The notes below the pieces were generated by a model that did no database searches, was not told where the DNA came from, and saw nothing but the letters and a program-made list of their open reading frames with translations. From the NCBI GenBank assembly GCA_030998225.1, contig JAPYXD010000555.1, positions 4,526,001 through 4,590,000 on the forward strand: a stretch of 64,000 nucleotides of DNA. The letters run 5' to 3'. Below are positions 53,201-62,960 of this stretch, piece after piece (positions within the stretch are counted from its first letter, which is position 1; the number at the start of each line of letters is the position of its first letter). The position numbers and the translations under genes were made by a program. This DNA is from Diplolepis rosae (Eukaryota > Arthropoda > Insecta > Hymenoptera > Diplolepididae).

Positions 53201-54927
53201 CATCTTCGTCCTGACAAATTCTATGCTATTGACCGCTTTATAGACTTCAAGCAACATTGTATTGATCATCCTGAAGAAAAAAGATCTATTGTGTACTATG
53301 ATATTGGAGTCTTTACGGTGAGTTCTGAACTCGGAAGAAGAAATTGAATGAAAATTAAGAATTACTTTTATAAACCATTAACCTTGCAATCAAGTGTTTA
53401 ATTTTCTGTAAATAAAAAATGTTTGCCATGTGGTAATATTGCAAAAATTCTCAGAAACGTTACCCCAAATATGCTGCAAAAACAACAAGCTCTTAGCAAT
53501 TTTCCATGGTAATTTTCGCATAAAAGTTTTAGTCAAGCTTTCAGCGACTTTTCTATGTAATCTTACTTTACACCATTGACAAATGGTGGACATTTTTTTA
53601 TATATTGGCGAAAAGCTGAACCTTGCCATAAATTCTTCTGCTTCCTGAGAAAGTATATTTGTAGACCGGAATAAAAAACTGTTTCGATTACCCAGTTGAC
53701 TAGTTTTTCTTTGAATGAACTGCAAATCTGTTTGATTGCACTAATTTCTTAGTTGATTTTACTAGTTTTTAAGTTAGTTTCACTAGAATTTAACTAGAAA
53801 GCCTAGGGTTTTTCCAGTGCATTTGTGAAAGTCCGTGTAGACTTGTTGAAAGAAAACTGATCAGAGTTGGTTTATTCATTGAAAAATTTGTTGGTTCGTT
53901 GTTTTTAAATAATGAAGACGCTACAAGAACATAATGTTAAATGCCCTCTTTATTTTTCTGAAATCAATAAAATCTAAAATACTTATTTTCTACTAGCGGG
54001 TCTAAAAGTGCACTTTTATACCCCCCGCGGTGCAAACAAATCTGTTTTTTGACCCCCCAGCAGAAAAAAAGTCGTAAGCAACACGGGAAATATATTATCT
54101 TTCTCGTGTGATTGTTGCCCTCGCTTTGTTCGTGCATCAAACATCACACTCACAAAATAAACTTTTTTCTCCCTAGTTGCATAATATACTATTTCGTTTC
54201 TGTTATCATAATTAAGTTGAAATATCAAGTTAATAATTTAATAATTTTCAAGATCATTGAGTTCACATACGTCAGTTAATCTTTCTTTCAAAGATTACCT
54301 AAGAGATTAAATTTAACGAAATAGTATCAAATATATGATATGCATGAAGTGGAAATATTTTCTAGTTGACGAAAAAAGTACAGCACACGAGACCAATGCT
54401 CAATGTACCAGTTTCTACAATCAAGGAACTGCCAGTGGGTACAGTTTTCACATTGACAGGAATGAACACCATAGAAGAGAGACCTTCAGGAGAAAAGATG
54501 TTAATGAAGAAGAGTAGTGCAAAGATGGGTGAATTTTACAGGCAGGCCGTAGGAATATACCTGAAACCTTACCAATTTTGTATAGGAATAATGTGGTGCA
54601 GTGGTTATATTTTGTCAAAGGTCATTACTTCTTTATGTATTTTTATACGCAATTTTGATTAACTGTCTGTTATTTACCAGATTCACTATAAAAGCATTTC
54701 AGTATTAACTAATGTTCTTTTTTTAGGACGACATAGGTGGTCCCGTATATTGGGAAAATCAGTTTGTAGGAATCTTAGTCGACAGTACGGTGGGACTTGT
54801 TACAATAGATGCGACTCTTGATGAATATATTGATGGAATTATAGCATCAACATGGGTTCCACGGATGAGAGAACGTAAACCAAAAGAAACATCCAAGGCT
54901 TCTACTAGTAGTGCCACTGCTAGTTGA
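47159..54927 (+). CDS. SPH-4: secreted serine protease homologue, five exons
   Basis: The exons are 47159-47216, 49727-49913, 53107-53317, 54366-54620 and 54727-54927, joining to about 303 residues. The signal peptide is MWKIIASFLYSFTTISNASG. The His57 block is TSGMC (His to Met), unlike the Lys of the others. The Asp102 block keeps Asp (YYDIGVFT). The Ser195 block is DDIGGP (Ser to Ile). Cys182 is present (FCIG) but Cys168 is replaced (FYRQAVG), leaving an unpaired cysteine. The TGW block is LTGMNTI. The Ser/Thr tail is STSSATAS. Confidence 0.82.
47620..48378. mobile_element. Partial TTAA foldback family member with inner palindrome, SPH-4 intron 1
   Basis: 47630-47740 resembles half of the palindrome at 3238-3620. 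47845-48210 matches the GC-richer core (ACTGCGCATGCGC, AAAATGGCCGGGACTAGT). 48218-48373 is a palindrome with arms of about 55 bp beginning ACGTGCCTAGGCGCACAATG. Terminal arms are missing. Confidence 0.6.
48906..49267 (+). mobile_element. Probable solo LTR
   Basis: Begins TGTTACGG and ends GGATAACA, so TG...CA with inverted TGTTA/TAACA. Strikingly GC-richer than its surroundings. It has AATAAA at about 49169 followed by a GT-rich stretch, as in an LTR R region, and a poly-C run near the end. No adjacent second LTR or coding region, and no clear target duplication. Short frames within it are not genes. Confidence 0.55.
49727..49913 (+). CDS. SPH-4 exon 2
   Basis: Acceptor TTGTTGCAG, donor GTAATT. 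FVVSVGVF, IHVC and TSGMC, with Met at the His57 position. Confidence 0.82.
50047..50832 (+). mobile_element. Mariner with catalytic core deleted in frame
   Basis: Termini CGAGGTGTGTCCGAAAAGTA and the complement, TA on both sides. The open frame 50405-50782 joins GVVHYEFASRGQAINKKYY directly to APCDFWMFLKLKMALKGKRF, removing the second catalytic Asp region while staying open to the end (GDYFEGCHGPDDEK). 786 bp, SPH-4 intron 2. Confidence 0.78.
50950..51440. mobile_element. Dispersed repeat X, copy A
   Basis: The same sequence occurs inverted at 55722-56690. Shared words include CGCCTCCAAGCTAG-like, GAAAGGGAACAGTGTTGCCGG and TTAAATTTCTCTACCAGAGCG. Interrupted by a 162-bp insert and carrying a (GT)n run at 51000-51016. 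The class of element is unknown. Confidence 0.55.
51072..51233. mobile_element. hAT-like MITE inside repeat X copy A
   Basis: Termini CAGTGTTCGCAGAACGTGGA and the complement. The flanks CCGGGTTG (51064-51071) and CCAGGTCG (51234-51241) match at 6 of 8 positions. The uninterrupted counterpart at about 55900 confirms the insertion. Confidence 0.7.
51708..51790 (+). repeat. Second type of tRNA-like element
   Basis: GTAGCCGACAGGCTTAATCGG with GTAGAGTAG and a B-box-like GAGTTCGAACCCGC at tRNA spacing. It does not match the SINE family at 611. I cannot fold a convincing acceptor stem, so a functional tRNA is unlikely. Confidence 0.45.
52078..52712 (-). mobile_element. Deleted mariner, SPH-4 intron 2
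   Basis: The minus strand begins MDQKKEKI at about 52712 and ends with TPYSPDISPSDYHLF and QFLNQKPRKFN (52080-52330). The central region is deleted and frameshifted. Confidence 0.65.
53107..53317 (+). CDS. SPH-4 exon 3
   Basis: Acceptor CAATTGCAG, donor GTGAGT, ends YYDIGVFT. Asp102 equivalent kept. Confidence 0.8.
53318..54365. other. SPH-4 intron 3
   Basis: Starts with exon-3-like decay into sequence shared with intron 3 of SPH-1 (TGCAATNNAGTGTT, CGTGG/TGTGGNAATATTGCAAAAA). The stretch 53990-54230 (GCGGGTCTAAAAGTGCAC, CCCCCCGCGGTGC) is a local insertion of unknown type. Confidence 0.45.
54366..54620 (+). CDS. SPH-4 exon 4
   Basis: Acceptor TTTTCTAG, 85 codons, donor GTCATT. LTGMNTI and FCIG. 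Cys168 replaced by Arg. Confidence 0.8.
54727..54927 (+). CDS. SPH-4 exon 5
   Basis: Acceptor TTTTTTTAG. Opens DDIGGPVYW, then FVGILVDS, YIDGIIASTWV and the Ser/Thr tail, ending TGA. Confidence 0.82.
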   Translation, partial: DDIGGPVYWENQFVGILVDSTVGLVTIDATLDEYIDGIIASTWVPRMRERKPKETSKASTSSATAS

Positions 54928-55274
54928 GTTTCAGTACAAATAATTTGAAAACTAGTATAATTAATGGGATACTTGTTTATTTTACGAAAAGGAAAAACTA
55001 GTAATTCTATTAGATATATATTCAGAAAAAAATGAGACTTCAAAATAAACTTCAGAAATATTAAAAGTGAAGTATTTTGTTGTTTTTGAATTATATTCGA
55101 TTATTTTCCGAACTTTCGCAGATCATTTTGAATTCTGTGTGTTATGTACTTAACTGACTTATTTCAATAGCTTTTTTTAGTGTAACTTGATTTATTGATA
55201 ACCTTCATAAATAGCATTCGAAATAACCAACGCAATGTGGTAGGCTAGATTGAAAAATGTTGCCTTTGTTAGTG

Positions 55275-55540
55275 ATGCGTACAAATAAGTTTCTGCTGTT
55301 TTTCATCAAAAATTGGGTATTTATTATTAAACGATGTGAAATTGCTTGTTAAGTCACTCCTAACGTACGTGCAAGTTCTTCTTGCGTTCGGCACGAATTT
55401 TGATTCAATAATGCTTTCAATTCCGCGTCGTTGTACACTTTCGGCCATCCGCTAAGTCCTTTGTCTTCGACGTCAAATTGACCGTTCTTAAACTTGAAAC
55501 CACTCACGACAACTTCTCTCACTTAAGGTTGTATGTAAAA
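55275..55540 (-). mobile_element. Mariner N-terminal fragment
   Basis: Minus-strand codons resemble the helix-turn-helix part of mariner (VVSGFKFKNGQFDVEDKG-like, then NDAELKALLNQNSC). No catalytic part. Confidence 0.5.
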
Positions 55541-55943
55541 AAATCGATCTCTGGTAGAATTTTTTAAAAAAGGAGCTGATATTTAAATAGAATAATTATT
55601 TATATGCTAAATTAATTTCAAAATTTTCAACCGTACCGATGCAGAGATAATTAATGTCAAAGTTGACTATTTCAACACGTAATTCATGGGCAATGCATAG
55701 GCACTCTTCACATTTTAATTTTTAGTAATTAAACGCTCTGGTAGAGAAATTTAAAAAATGTCGGTATTTGTGCTGCTTGAAAATATAAATTTTTGAAAAA
55801 AAAATCAAATCTCTCCACCGTGCAGATTTATAGATAATCTAATTTAGAACATTTAAATTTCAGTCACTTTCAAACAGATAAACTTAACAGTATCGCGACC
55901 CGGCAACACTGTTCCCTTTCTTCAACTTGTCTGCTGTAGGTCT

Positions 55944-56619
55944 CAGGCCCTGTTAACTCTAATGGGGGAATATGAAGAATTATGATTATTATTTTAGGCG
56001 TAGTACAAGTTGCGGCCAACTGTTGGCGCTACGTGTCGGCCCCGCTGCACCCCACCCCGCTCGCCTAAGTCTGCGTCTGTCCTCGCATATCCTCGTTTGG
56101 TCCTCGTTGCACTGCGTTGCACAAATGTCAACAAACGTTGTGGTTAAAGGCAGTGTTAAACCCACTTGTGAAGAATCTAACCTACAAAGAAATTTACAAG
56201 AGCGGGTATCGAGTGTGCTATTTGCATTTTCGCGAGCAGGATTATGTATGTGGTCCGCGAAATGTGTTCAAGAAAAAAATAGTGCCTTCAGTGTTGTTGC
56301 CTAAAAAAGATGGGAATGGACTTACATTGTCTTATAATTTAAAAAACTGAATATAATGATGAGTAAAATGGATATACTGAGTGAAAAAATGTATAAAAAT
56401 ATCAAAAAATTTATTGCTTAAACTTTCTGTATTTTTATACGTGTTTTTCACTTAGTTTATCCATTTTACTGATCATTATAGTCAATTTCAAAACTTTTCA
56501 CATATATAAAATGTATATATAACATACTTACACCACACATTCATACTTTTAGTTCAAGTTGCGGCCAACTGTTGGCGCTGTGCTTCTTCATATTTCTACC
56601 ATTGAGTTAAGAGGGCCTG
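55944..56619 (+). mobile_element. P-element-like transposon with THAP-like fragment
   Basis: GTAGGTCT is duplicated on both sides (55936-55943 and 56620-56627). The inverted termini of about 31 bp begin CAGGCCCT. GTTGCGGCCAACTGTTGGCG occurs near both ends (about 56008 and 56556), like subterminal motifs. The interior frame 56117-56350 ends in a THAP-like C-x2-H segment (CYLHFREQDYVCGP, then KIVPSVLLP). 8-bp duplication plus THAP-like domain favours the P superfamily over hAT. Confidence 0.6.
56117..56350 (+). pseudogene. THAP-like zinc-finger fragment of the P-like element
   Basis: CTALHKC lies at the upstream edge and CYLHF about 29 residues later, followed by the VPSVLLP segment. This fits the order C...C...C-x2-H...P of THAP domains with shorter spacing than usual. 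No transposase domain follows. Confidence 0.45.
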
Positions 56620-57665
56620 GTAGGTCTCAATTAACACATACACAAAATCAGCTTGGAGGCATACGTGAAATTTCCGGCAGAATATTTTCTTTTCCTCGCT
56701 TCAACCAGTCCAGAATTTCGACGCACTTCATAGCTTAAAGTTTTATTCTTTATAAATCTTCCTTTCCATCTCAATTCACTTGAAATTTTATTAACTGTTA
56801 ACAATAACCTTTGACATCCAGCTAGTGTTGCACGATATACGAGTCGTCCGCTGACATTGTTTAGTGACTATACGTATACACACATACTACGAATTCTAAG
56901 CCAGTAGCGCACTAAAATTTTCACCATGCGAGCCCATGAAATTTTTTCAAAACAGCATAGCTCGACGGCGCCCCACAAGACTCTACTATTTGTACGGGGA
57001 TGAGACTTACATTCAACATTAAGGAAGCCTCACCACATCTTTCTACAAGCAATCGATGCGCCTCAGCTGCAGATTCTTCAAATTAGAGAAAATTATTTGC
57101 CTAAATGAGGTCCACAAATTTTCATTAGGACATTTTTCGTCAGGATGTCAATTCAGTGTAGAACTTTCCGTTATGTACATCGTTTTGAAAAATGTGTTAT
57201 AACAGTAGTAGTTCTACTACTACTAGAAAAAGAAGGAAGGGGTTTTGGAAGGTTGCCTTCTTTTTTCTTCCCTCCTTTTTTGTTGATTTTCTCGTAATTA
57301 TTTATTTTAAGAAATATTTTCTGGTCCAAATTTTGTCGGTTTTTTTTTTGTATTTTGAAGGTACGAACAGTTTCGAATTCTTGAAATTTTGAATTATATT
57401 TTTTTTTGGACGTTGAGTTGAATTGGAGTTTATAGTGATACGGGTTCGAATTTATTTTTGAGATTAAAGACCGTTATTGTACCTATATTATTGAAAAATC
57501 ACATGAGTCAAAAATGCAGGGGAACAATTTGCATCATGCATCGATTTTAATTTGCGAAAAATTTGATTTGCTGAGACCAATCGATGTTTTGTGTACAGGT
57601 TGTAAATTTTAGTAGTTTATTTCATTAATATAATTGTTTTCTGAATTAATTCGGCTGCTTTCGTA

Positions 57666-57689
57666 ACCTATACATTCTCATCCTGATAT
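57666..57689 (+). pseudogene. 24-nt relic of SPH exon 3
   Basis: Identical to 24575-24598 in SPH-2 exon 3 (ACCTATACATTCTCATCCTG and following ATAT). The flanks are unrelated. It lies 2.7 kb beyond SPH-4. Confidence 0.45.
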
Positions 57690-57931
57690 CGATGCCCCCG
57701 AGCTATTTTGACGTATCTCTAGCGAGTGCGTACAAAGTGATGTATTTCTCTGATGCGTTCGGCAGGTGTTGTATCTCGCTGCACCGTTTTACAAGTGTAG
57801 TTTCTTCTTAGGCCTTGAAATCTGTAGTAACTCGTTTTTTATCGAAATTGAATTTTTCTTATTTCTTAATAAAGTGAAGTGTAGAGAATCATAAGATATT
57901 AATACTCATTTTTTTTACAATTTCTTACACT

Positions 57932-58069
57932 TTGAACAACGTAAATGATGCACGAGCTGTAACTGTTTTCGTAGCTGTTCATGTTGATCCACAAATCAGT
58001 ACTCGAGAAATTGAAAGAGAAATAGGTATACCACAAAGTACAGCATCAAGAATTTTTGTTGAGTGTTGA
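57932..58069 (+). mobile_element. Transposase helix-turn-helix fragment
   Basis: A 45-codon frame with VDPQISTREIEREIGIPQST resembles the DNA-binding segment of mariner/Tc-type transposases (DP..STR.I..E.G...ST). It stops at TGA and has no continuation. Confidence 0.5.
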
Positions 58070-58163
58070 CCTACCTTTTTTATAAATAATGCAGTTTGAT
58101 CTTCTTGAGGGAATGTCAAAAATGATATAAAGTTACTAATCAATTTAAATAAAATCAACTTAC

Positions 58164-58291
58164 GCGTAAATAGCTAAAAGGAATTTACGTTGGTGCGTCC
58201 GAACACGACCTGGATTCATACGTTTAACCAAACGGGTGTGCTTGTAGATAAGCCAGGTTTCTCTTAGCACATTGGCAGCTGCATTTTTTAA
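58164..58291 (-). CDS. SK: SK potassium channel exon: start of calmodulin-binding domain
   Basis: On the minus strand, acceptor TTGCAG, 128 nt, donor GTAAGT (phase 2 at the end). It encodes LKNAAANVLRETWLIYKHTR followed by LVKRMNPGRVRTHQRKFLLA. This is the calmodulin-binding domain of small-conductance calcium-activated potassium channels, very close to the insect SK protein as I remember it. Ca2+-calmodulin bound here opens the channel. The next exon (KVKMDQRKLMD region expected) is not in the window. Confidence 0.92.
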
Positions 58292-59021
<730 letters not shown>

Positions 59022-59115
59022 TTATTATCTGTGTAGTAACTGCTTAAGTTGGCGCCCTTATAAACGTTGACTACATGATGTTTAAATTTATCAATAATAC
59101 GAAGTGAGTGCCTTG

Positions 59116-59766
59116 TAGCGTTGCCAGACCGTACCATCATTATGTAATCGTACTATAATTTGGACTTTTGTACCATGCACTATCCCTCATGTACTATACC
59201 TCTTAAATGTACCAGAATTTAAAAATATTTCTATTTTTTATTTTTCATTTAACCGAAATGAAATAAAGACAAAATCAGAATAGCCATTATTCAATGAGAA
59301 TTGTTTTTTGCCCTATATAAAGCATGTTTGACCAATCAATCATTTTTTTAAATGAAGGCGGAGTAGAGGTAATTTTCATGTGATTTACGTAAAGACATTT
59401 CAAAGACAATTACATATTATACTTGTTCTTTACAGATTATAAGCTGTTTTATAAAAAAAAAAATGTTCTATAATAAGAGTCACTTTAAGTATATGTTACA
59501 AAATACAAAGACTTGAAAAAGTAGAAACTGTGTTATAGTTATTATTAAAATAGTTTTATTAAAACATAATATTATTATAGTTATTAATAAAATGTTATTA
59601 ACATTTTATTTATGAAAAATATTGAACTTTGAAATATTTGAAGACATATTAATTTGAATTTCGCGCCGAGCATGCACCTTGTAAACATGTACCATAGTGT
59701 ACCATAGTGTACCATAATTTTAACATGCCAATTCTATAATTTCGCTCCGTGGATCTGGCAACGCTG
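59116..59766. mobile_element. hAT-like non-autonomous element in an SK intron
   Basis: GTGCCTTG is duplicated exactly on both sides (59108-59115 and 59767-59774). Termini TAGCGTTGCCAGACC and GGATCTGGCAACGCTG are inverted. GTACCAT/ATGGTAC words are repeated near both ends. No transposase. Confidence 0.78.
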
Positions 59767-60159
59767 GTGCCTTGAGTTCTACTGCACTGCTCTAACATTG
59801 TCGAAAATATACTCTGTAAATTTGGTGAAATTACTTATTTTTATAAAACTTTTTTATATCATTATGAATATTCAAGACATAACAGAGCTATCTCAGTAAT
59901 TTTTTATTCATTTCCCAAAATTTCAAGACGATATTTTATTCTTCATAAAAATGTAGTTACAGAACTGTAATTGCCGATAAGACTTGTCTTATATTTTAAA
60001 ATGAAAAAAATTGCAGATTTTTTACTAAAACGCAGTTAACAGACGTTCCTTTTTATCTTCTGATACATTTACCAAATTTTGAGCACGATATTTTGTAAAC
60101 AAAAAAAGTTCTTAGGTGCACAATTTTGCTTCCACCGTTTTTTCTCCAAATTTGGGGCT

Positions 60160-60540
60160 TTATTCTTAAAAAGTGATTACCTATTCATGATTCAAAATAC
60201 TGTCCGTCGCTGGCCACTACTTTTTCCCATTCTTTTGGCAATTGTTGGATACCATCTCGAAAAAATAAGGCGTCTTTCGAGGCGATCCACGAACTGATCC
60301 ATTTTTTGAATTTTTCATAAGAGCGGAAATGTTGATGAGCCAGGCCGTGTGCCATCGATCGAAACAAATGGTAGTTGGAAGAAGCAACATCTAAAGAGTA
60401 CGGCGGGTAGGGTAAGACGTCTCATTTCAGCGTTTCCAAGTATGTCTTGACCGGTCTTGCGACATGTAGCCGAGCATTGTCATCCTGGAGGATAATTTTG
60501 TCGTGTTTCTCTTGGTACTGTGGCCACTCCTCCTCCAATG
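60160..60540 (-). mobile_element. Mariner C-terminal fragment
   Basis: Minus-strand FRSMAHGLAHQHFRS and SWIASKDALFFRDGI (60185-60367) match the mariner C-terminus, with decayed NDAR-like sequence to about 60540, where LINE sequence begins. Confidence 0.7.
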
Positions 60541-60544
60541 CTGA

Positions 60545-60951
60545 TCAATGGTGACCAATCCGGCAGATGCACACACCGTCTGATTCCGGAGCTCGCCACC
60601 TGGCTGGATAGAAAGCACGGTCAAGTCGGCTTTTACTTGGCGCAAGCGCTTTCGGGCATGGTTGCTTTAATGCGTACCTGAAGCGTTTCAAGAAAAGAGA
60701 CGATGAGTCGTGTCGCTACTGCGGATCCCTTGTGGAAAATGCAGAGCACAAACTCTTTGTCTGTGCCAGGTGGGGCGCGCAAAGGGAGGCTATCGGTTGG
60801 GCAGTGGGCGCACAACTCACTCCTGACACGATGGTCTCTCATGCTCCAGTCTGAACAGATATGGAGGCTTATCGTGTCATTCGTCACCCTAGTGATGAAG
60901 ACGAGGGAGCTAGATAGGCGTGCAGAGCGCGGCAACAATGAGGGCCAGTAG
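60545..60951 (+). mobile_element. 3' end of an R1-like non-LTR retrotransposon
   Basis: Plus strand: RCTHRLIPELATWLDRKHGQ, then YLAQALSG, HGCFNAYLKRF, CRYCGSLVENAEHKLFVCAR, and in another frame SEQIWRLIVSFVTLVMKTRE. These are the conserved C-terminal blocks, including the CxxC...H...C motif, of R1/Jockey-type ORF2. At least two frameshifts. 5' truncated, as usual for LINEs. The GC content stands out. Confidence 0.7.
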
Positions 60952-61244
60952 AAATCGTATCGGGGCCTGCACCCGCGGTCCTGCGTCTTGGGCAGACTTG
61001 GCTGTCTACACTGAGAAAAGTTTGATGGATCCGATCACCTAATACGTAGAACTGATGCGCTAAACACACGGAGAGCTGTGCGACCTCTGTTCAGTCAAAC
61101 GGCTCTGCCAATTCGGGAGAGCCATTACCCCAAACTAGGCGAGTCGTTCTCTCACAAGCTTTGTTGTCAGTTTGGGGTAACCAGTGCCTTAATTTTAGAA
61201 TAGACGTCACACTAAACCAAAGAGAAGCGACTTTACCACCGCTA

Positions 61245-61736
61245 GTGCAACGGTTCTATTAAACTTCTCTCCGTGTAATGATACTGCCAATTCTTCTTGC
61301 GTTTGGCTCGAGTCTTTAGCAAGTAATGCCTCCAATTCGGAATCTTCGAACATTTTTTCTTTTCATCGCCATGCCTGTTCTCGACATTAAAATCACCGCT
61401 CTTGAAGCAATGAAACCACTCACGACATATTTTTTCACTAAGAGGAGCCTCACCGTAAGTACTTGAGAGCATTCTATGAGTCTCAGCCACAGTTTTCTTT
61501 AGATGAAAGCAGAAAATAAAAACTCCTCACAAGTGACGAGAATTTGGCTCAAAAACTGACATCTTCGATCGAGAATAAATTTATGATGGAAACATAAATT
61601 CACTAATGTGGTGCTGTCATTATTTTGACAGATGTCCAAGCTTACTGTGTAACATTTTTGATCTGCCTATTTCGCCCAGCACTTACCACTGCAGCCATAT
61701 ATCGAAAAACGGCGGAAGCAAAGTTGTACACCTAAT
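61245..61736 (-). mobile_element. Truncated mariner, relative of 6460-7158
   Basis: Minus strand AETHRMLSSTYGEAPLSEKI and CREWFHCFKSGDFNVENRH. Terminus AAGTTGTACACC at the right, with TA. Only the N-terminal half remains. Confidence 0.68.
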
Positions 61737-61744
61737 ATCATACA

Positions 61745-62693
61745 TGGTTGGATTAACATATAATTTTTATCACGTGACCTGCTTGACCAATGGACCAACC
61801 GGATCACGTGACGAGATTCCTATCTTACCAGCATTTTCAATTTGTGTGAATGGATTTGGTTCAAACTTTGACAGAAGAGCTTTGAAGGATGGAATAAAAA
61901 CAATGATAGAAAATAACCGGCGTAGTACGACACGAGAGATCGCAAAGAAGCTTAGCATATCACGTACATGCATTGAAAGACATTTAAAACAACTTGGTTA
62001 CGTTAATGAGCTCGATATTTGGGTTCCTCACAAATTGAACGGAATTCAACTCACCAAAGGAATTTCCATTTGCCATTCACTGCTGAAACGTAACGAAACC
62101 GATCCATTTTTAAAGCGAATCATAATGGGCGATGTTATGCTGAGTCTTTGATGGGATTTCAAAGGTATTTTTTTTTTGAGCTGCTCCGAAGAAAACAAAC
62201 TATTAATTCGAATGCCTATTGTCGCCAGCTAACGAAATTGGACAAAGAAATTAAGGAAAAGCGACCAGAACTGGCAACTTGCAGAGGTGTCAACTTCCAT
62301 CAAGATAACGCCAGACCACATACATCTTTGGTCACTCGCAGAAAATTATTAGAGTTAGGTTGGGAAGTGATGCCTTATCCACCGTATAGTCCTGACCTTG
62401 CACCATCCGATTATCATTTATTCTGTTCACTTCAAAACCATTTGAATGGAAAAACATTCGATTTAAATGAGGCTGTCAAAAATGAGTTGATTCAGTTTTT
62501 TGCCTCTAAGAACCAAACTTTCTACGGAAGCGGAATGATGAAGCTGACTGTAAGGTGGCAAAAGGTCATCGAACAAAATGGTCAATACATAATTGATTAA
62601 TGTTTGTTATTTATATTAATAAACTTGCTTTGAAAATCATGAAAAAATACGAAATGACTTTGTTGGCAACCCAATATTTATGAAAACTTAATA
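61745..62693 (+). mobile_element. 5'-truncated mariner with most of its transposase
   Basis: 61850-62600 encodes STTREIAKKLSISRTCIERH, FLKRIIMGD, FHQDNARPHTS and PPYSPDLAPSDYHLF. The right terminus TTTGTTGGCAACCCAA is followed by TA. A frame break at about 62150 removes the region after the first catalytic Asp. The left terminus is missing where it abuts the preceding mariner. Confidence 0.75.
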
Positions 62694-62784
62694 GTTATCA
62701 TCTGCTTAAAAAAATTTGTTAAATCGCATACTTTGCTTTTGATTACTGATTAAATAGTTGACTACAATATTATTTAGAACTGAT

Positions 62785-62960
62785 TTCAAATTAATTAGAT
62801 GAGTTTGAAATTTCTGCCACTGCCTACATTATTGGAGAATTACTAGTTGCGTATCAGATAAGATACGTTGTCGACAGGTGTCCTTGTAGACAATTTCAAA
62901 TTTTTATATCGCGCAGTCGAAAGAGTCTTTTTTCCACAGAAAGATTTTCAAATTTTTTAA
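62785..62960. repeat. Composite SINE-family repeat, partial
   Basis: GATGAGTTTGAAATTTCTGCCACTGCC and the GTTGTCGACAGGTGTCCTTG block, joined to a SINE tail (CAGTCGAAAGAGTC, CCACAGAAAGATTTTCAAA). Same family as 572-885 and 30465-30830. Confidence 0.6.

Larger units (their letters stand above)
55722..56690. mobile_element. Dispersed repeat X, copy B, split by a P-like element
   Basis: Inverted relative of 50950-51440. 55722-55943 and 56620-56690 are continuous once the 676-bp insert and one target duplication are removed. Confidence 0.6.

Noticed and set aside
55000..58160. Missing SK C-terminal exon between SPH-4 and the SK exons
   Set aside because: I searched the minus strand for the KVKMDQRKLMD and AKTQN region and saw only mariner, P-like and AT-rich sequence.
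60633..61069. Minus-strand frames of up to 101 codons
   Set aside because: They are shadows of the GC-rich R1-like LINE end, which is coding on the plus strand.
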